From contig QEYB01000377.1 in the NCBI GenBank assembly GCA_017562135.1, forward strand, positions 124,001-188,000: a DNA stretch of 64,000 bases, given 5' to 3'. Positions 59,493 through 64,000 of this stretch are shown one piece after another. A program made the translations under genes and the position numbers. Under the pieces are notes generated by a model, which ran no database searches, had not been told where the DNA came from, and saw nothing but the letters and a program-made list of their open reading frames with translations. How positions within the stretch are numbered: the stretch's first letter is position 1; every line of letters begins with the position of its first letter. The stretch comes from Dipylidium caninum (taxonomy: Eukaryota; Platyhelminthes; Cestoda; Cyclophyllidea; Dipylidiidae).

Positions 59493-60080
59493 ATGTCAAA
59501 AAAGGGCAGTCAGAAGACCGCCTCCGGTCAGAATGAAGAACAATTATTGTTACAGATCGAGAAACTCCAACTCCTAACTCGTCTTCTGACCTTCCGAGCA
59601 TGTCGTTCGGAGGAGGTAAACAAGAAATCCGATCTGGCCGTAAAGAAGATGCAACAAAATAAACTGCAGTTGAAACAACAATCACAGATGATGGTGGATG
59701 ACTTGGAACAGGTCATCTTCGCAATTCTGACCTCACTCAAGTCCTTCCAAGCTGAGGCACGTGCCACACTCTTTAGTCTGCAAACTCAACTACAAAATTC
59801 TGAGCGCCTCCTGTTAGAGTCAAATGAAACAATCTGTCGATTAACAGAGAAGGTTGACGGATTGGAGGCCTCCTTGGCTGAAAGTCGTCGACTATATGAA
59901 ATCAGTCTGCAGGCAATCCACATCACCTACATTAATTGTATCGAAAGGGTTTTTGAACGCCTACAACAGTTGATTCTGTCGGACTTGGAGGATCTCGTAC
60001 CCAAAAATGACGCCCTTCACGAGGCCTATGCAAACAAATTCAAGGCGCTCGGTCTACCCTGCTCCTTTGATTCCATCTGA
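59493..60080 (+). CDS. Coiled-coil protein, single exon (195 residues)
   Basis: This intronless frame is predicted to be helical over most of its length. A lysine/serine-rich start (MSKKGSQKTASGQNEEQ) is followed by heptad-like stretches (LLQIEKLQLLTRLLTF; AVKKMQQNKLQLKQQSQ; QLQNSERLLLESNETICRLT; KVDGLEASLAESRRLYEISL), with a compact C-terminal end (FKALGLPCSFDSI). Length and layout recall small ciliary coiled-coil proteins such as DRC12/CCDC153, but no diagnostic motif was found, so no name is given. AATAAA at 60,205-60,210, about 125 bases past the stop, supports a real transcription unit. Confidence 0.65.
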   Translation: MSKKGSQKTASGQNEEQLLLQIEKLQLLTRLLTFRACRSEEVNKKSDLAVKKMQQNKLQLKQQSQMMVDDLEQVIFAILTSLKSFQAEARATLFSLQTQLQNSERLLLESNETICRLTEKVDGLEASLAESRRLYEISLQAIHITYINCIERVFERLQQLILSDLEDLVPKNDALHEAYANKFKALGLPCSFDSI

Positions 60081-60307
60081 ATTGGAGCCTGTGTCAAAAG
60101 CCGTGTAGAAGATGTAGGGAACGATGAGAGTAAGGACACGGTAGAAATAGAGAGAAAGAGAGGAGAGACGACGCTCCCATATCTCTCAACTTTGTAAGCA
60201 TATAAATAAAGAGCTGACAGATGCTGGTCTTTGTCATCAAAAGTATCACTACGCAATATCAGTTGGAATATCATAGTCAAGCCTGATAAGTAATCCACTC
60301 GGTCTGT

Positions 60308-60550
60308 TCAGAAAAAAAATCTGCGAAGCTGGCGAGAGAGGACTACTCGAACTATCGAAATAGTGGTGTTTTTATGATAGCTCATGTAAATCTGCGCGTG
60401 CGTTCCGATGGCCTCTCCATCACGCCAGACTTGTGGATCGGTGTGCAATTTCACTTCCTTCCGACCAAGGAGGAAGAGGTCGGAGTCGATGAGTACCTCT
60501 GCTGGGGCACAAGTGAAAGGAGTTAAGGAGGGAATATCCATCTTAATTAC
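60308..60550 (-). CDS. Possible terminal exon of an unidentified minus-strand gene
   Basis: A good acceptor (CTGTCTTTTCAG, AG at 60,552-60,551) is followed by 80 open codons reading VIKMDIPSLTPFTCAPAEVL, then DSDLFLLGRKEVKLHTDPQ and GEAIGTHAQIYMSYHKN, to a stop at 60,308. A possible upstream exon ends at 60,863 (GAGGAG then GTGAGG) in matching phase 0, within a hydrophobic frame. The family is not recognised. Composition and the splice site make it better than a random frame. Confidence 0.35.
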   Translation of the reverse strand, partial: VIKMDIPSLTPFTCAPAEVLIDSDLFLLGRKEVKLHTDPQVWRDGEAIGTHAQIYMSYHKNTTISIVRVVLSRQLRRFFF

Positions 60551-61736
60551 CTGAAAAGACAGTGGGGAAGGATACGTATTCGTGGAAAAAATGAAATCTT
60601 ACTTATGGGACGCATTTACAAGAGCATTATATTAGGGCTAAGTAAAGTGAGAGAAGACTGAGAACGGACATAAATAAAATCACTGCTGCTCGAAGAGGCC
60701 AGTGGCCTCTTCCAGTTAGACTCACGATCTTTGAGCCTGTGGATACAAACTAGAAGGACCGAAAAGGCGGGGAAGGAGGGAAAGGTGAATTAATGGATTC
60801 CATTCAAGGTAGACTTGAAGAGATGGCACAAAAATTTGTCATCTTTTCACCTTGACCCTCACCTCCTCCACGCACATATATGAATCTGGTGAGGGTCCAA
60901 TCACAAAGTGCCATGCCATTAATGATGGAAGAAGTGGTCCTTTCAAAAGAAGTAGCAGCGCTACCACCCTTGCCGGTATAAAGGAAAAAGTTAAAAGAGG
61001 TGAGAAAAAGAATGCCCAGGTGATAAGGAAAAAGTGCGGTACTGCTCTCTCAAATTCAAATGGACAATATTTGGGATAAAAGCTGATATTTAATCGCGTC
61101 TGGTTGCCAGGGTAGTGACCATTATGAGATTGAGAGATCAAAACAACTTGTGTGTGTAGTGCGTTAGGCCGTAGACAACTATGCGCCAAGCAGAATTTTT
61201 TACACTTTAATGTATAAAGGCGTCTTTTGTTCATAAGAATAATCAAAACTCACCTAAGCAAGTGGCATATAATGGAGATAAATGTGTTTGAAATTAATTT
61301 ATGGTTGAATTAAAAAGGACAGGAAAAGACAGGATGAAAACTATCCAACCATTTATACTGGTCAAATATATGGGAATAATGGAAAGTGAAATAATCAAAT
61401 AACGTTCACGACTAGTCATACGCCTAGTGCGTAGTCCATCTGAATCCATATATTTCTTTCAGTCACTGTCAGTTGCATGAGGAACTGCGCTAGGTAGAAT
61501 AAATACATAAACTTTTTTAGTTCAACAAAAAAAACTGTAATTTTGCGATTAACTGATAATTATAGGGAAATATCACGACTTGTCCTCTTATCGTTTCGCC
61601 CTAACGAGATATGATGAACATGGTTTAATGGCACGAAGTTCGAATTCCATCTGCAGCTGCGTTTGCTCGGGATTTGGTCGCTTTTTGTGGACATGCCCAG
61701 TAACTTCTAATCTCTCATGTTTGACCCATCCTTTAG
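60551..61736. other. Spacer between an unassigned exon and ORC1
   Basis: Most of this stretch shows no recognised coding sequence. A minus-strand frame (60,839-61,246) includes a hydrophobic run and might contain an exon of the unassigned gene to its left. A plus-strand frame at 61,580-61,736 runs into the first recognised ORC1 exon and might belong to it. Confidence 0.4.
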
Positions 61737-64000
61737 CACGCAGGAGTGCAGCGACAACGGCGAAGTCTGAGGCTAGGACTTCTGTCTCCGAAAGTGCACC
61801 GCAGAGAAAAATTCGGCCTCGGAAGGCAGAAATGACTCAACGTTTCAAGGTGCCCGGTGTGCCAAGTTAGTCCCTTTTTTCAGTCAGGCCGAAATTAGCA
61901 AAGTCTGCTCCTCTGTGTGGTTTTACACTGTTTGTTCACTTTTATTTTCGTTTTTCTTTGTCCAGTCCACAATAGTGTTTGTCTGAGCCTGAATACCGCG
62001 TCCTTTCTTTCAGCCCGGAGACTAGCCAAATTGCAAATTTCGGCCTCGACCAATCCTGACACGTCCGCAAGTTCTAGCCAGCTCTGTATGCTAAATGTTT
62101 TTTCTAAAACTGCTTTCAGTATTCTCAGACTGTTCTAAACCCGTCGTATACCCATGTGTAGCTGAATTAACCCATATATAATTTTTAATATTCCGTTTCC
62201 AAAAGTCTACTGCGACCCACCTTATCTACAGCCTTTTATTCGCTAAATATTTTTGTAGTTCGTTGTCGAATCGACTCCGATGTGACCGGTATTCCCTTGT
62301 AATACACGACCGGCTGGTCAGAGGCAGTTTCACCTGGCTAAATGACTACAATTTAAACCACTCTCTACTGCCGGACTGCAATGCTTCTTCATGACTGTGT
62401 TGTGACTTTATAAACTCCATATTTCTCGAATCCTTCCCACAGGGCGTTGGTGGTTACAATGTTGGGGAGCTTCGATAGGCAAAACATTGATTGCGAACGT
62501 ACTTCTTTGTTGTTCTTAAGTTATCGTCTATTCATCTTTTTTTTGTAGTGGAAGCTGGCAGAACGTCGATGAAGAAGTCCACCCCACTCCTGGCTAGAAA
62601 CACAGTCAGTAACGCTACGACATCGGCCCCTGTGACTCCACGACGCACGTGCAAAGAGCAGGCTATGATCAAAATTTTGAAATGTTTTGAACAGCTCTCT
62701 ACCGATCCAAATAAAGGCCACACTGTGGTTTATGGAGCACGTAGGCACACAGAAAGGAGTAAGTTGATGATTTCTGTCAATATTTACTCAGACTTTGCGG
62801 CAATTTAGCGTAAATTCCGCGTAGTATTTTCTGTTGAGAGATCTGTGCCTGTATCACATGTTGATTGAGTATTAATGTGATTAGGTGGATCTAGTAACGC
62901 AAAACTCTTGTACACTTACATGTACGGGGTTATGTTGAAACATCTCTAAGCTAAGGGAGTTGCGCTTTCTACCTCAAAACGCCTAATAGGACCGCTGATT
63001 ATACGGGGATTTTTAATGACAGACCTAGCTTCTACTTCCAGCCTGTTCGACCTCGCTGTCTCGCAGAAAGAATCCCAAAACTCTCTCCTCCGATGAATCC
63101 TCTTCTTCCCCTCTTGAGAGTGATTCATCCTTCGAGGAATTTGTCTCCGAAGAAACAACCTCCTCCGACGAGAACCTCACATTTTCTAGTGCTTCCACAG
63201 ACGAATCCGACCATGTCCGGTCACGCTCGTCCAAGGTGCGACGGAGAACAACGAAGAGGAAGGTAACTCAAATAGGCATTTTCTCTGAATTCGAACATGA
63301 GTTGGATTTACCTTTAGGCGTAATATTTAGAACAAGTTCGTTTTTATTTGCAGACGCATTTTGTCGACCAAGTCCTCGTGCCCCGTCGTACCATTGGCAA
63401 AATCGACCGCCAAACATTGAATGCCAAGTACACTATCCCCACCTTCGCTTATTCCTCGCCTCCGCTCTTCTGGGAGGCCAATGTTTGCCCTACGTTTGAT
63501 TTGTTTTGTAGACTTCAAGCCTCCCACCTCTCCATCGACTCGTTGCCCTGTCGTGAGCGGGAGTTCGACGCAATCTTCGAATTTCTCTTCGAACATCTTC
63601 AAAATCGCATTGGAGGGTAATATTGCCTTGCCACTGTTGCTTGTTATTTCGTTACTGTAATCTTACTTTTGGGGTAATCTGTTTGCCTACCGGCCAATAG
63701 TTTTGCTATAACCTATCTTTCCTAATTTTTTGTCATACGCAATGGCGATTTGCGTCGAAGGTTGTTCCCCTTTGAGGTATTTTTCTATGGTATGCTAAAG
63801 ACAGAGTTGGATGTTTTGATCTGTTTCCATCACTACTGAGCTCTCAGTCCGCAGAAATACGTTGCGGCGGTCGGAAGACGGTAGCCCTGACAATGAGATG
63901 CATGTTAACCCTTGTCAGTTAGTGGCGAAAATGGGTTTTGTACCTTTATTCATTTCCCTTTCTCACGTTTTTCTGCCCACAGATGCCTCTATATCTCCGG
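61737..64000 (+). CDS. ORC1: Origin recognition complex subunit 1 (ORC1), 5' part, cut by window end
   Basis: ORC1 is the AAA+ ATPase subunit of the complex that marks replication origins and loads MCM helicase in the nucleus. Exons are 61737-61865, 62014-62085, 62549-62758, 63042-63262, 63354-63616 and 63983-64000 onward; junction phases agree. The assignment rests on the start of the AAA+ module: QASHLSIDSLPCREREFDAI, then EFLFEHLQNRIGG, then GCLYISG, matching the family pattern just before the Walker A motif, which would lie beyond the window. Upstream is a linker rich in Ser/Arg/Lys (RKIRPRKAEMTQRFK; SDESSSSPLESDSSFEEFVS), as in the disordered region of other ORC1 proteins. No BAH domain was seen before it. 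The true start codon was not found, so the 5' end is open. Confidence 0.8.

Overview
The window is nuclear DNA of a metazoan, most probably a parasitic flatworm and perhaps a tapeworm. The evidence is split genes with GT-AG and some GC-AG introns, a few introns of only about 28-70 nt mixed with introns of 1-3 kb, and animal-only genes such as an axonemal dynein intermediate chain, a receptor guanylyl cyclase and a PI3K regulatory subunit. No bacterial operons, CRISPR arrays or insertion sequences are seen. The taxon is an inference from gene style, not from a marker gene.

Layout. 1-3,900 is non-coding and holds one copy of a ~0.9 kb repeat and half of an inverted repeat. 3,927-16,411 (minus) is an 11-exon PI3K regulatory-subunit gene of about 1,050 residues with the order C1-SAM-C1-RhoGAP-SH2-iSH2-SH2. 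Its introns carry the second copy of each repeat. 16,527-17,187 (minus) is a small gene resembling complex I subunit NDUFA11, placed just upstream of it on the same strand. 17.2-22.6 kb is AT-rich with no recognised gene. 22,634-27,021 (plus) is DNAI2. 27-28.6 kb is unassigned. 28,670-29,617 (minus) encodes a two-pass membrane protein with a PPPPY tail. 29.6-33.8 kb holds only weak exon candidates. 33.9-40.5 kb (plus) is a helical, multi-exon, possibly plakin-like gene. 41.2-48.4 kb holds four EF-hand genes (two minus, two plus). 50,103-59,048 (plus) is a 17-exon receptor guanylyl cyclase. 59,493-60,080 (plus) is a single-exon coiled-coil gene. 61.7 kb to the end (plus) is the 5' part of ORC1, cut by the window edge inside its AAA+ domain.

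Exon models were built by hand from splice signals, reading phase and family similarity. Most phases close exactly. Three genes (DNAI2, the guanylyl cyclase and the NDUFA11-like gene) each show a single-base break of frame inside otherwise good coding sequence. Sequence or assembly indels are the simplest explanation, but real lesions cannot be excluded.

The genes do not form one pathway. Several concern signalling (PI3K regulator, cGMP receptor, Ca2+-binding proteins), and others concern cilia (DNAI2), respiration and replication licensing.
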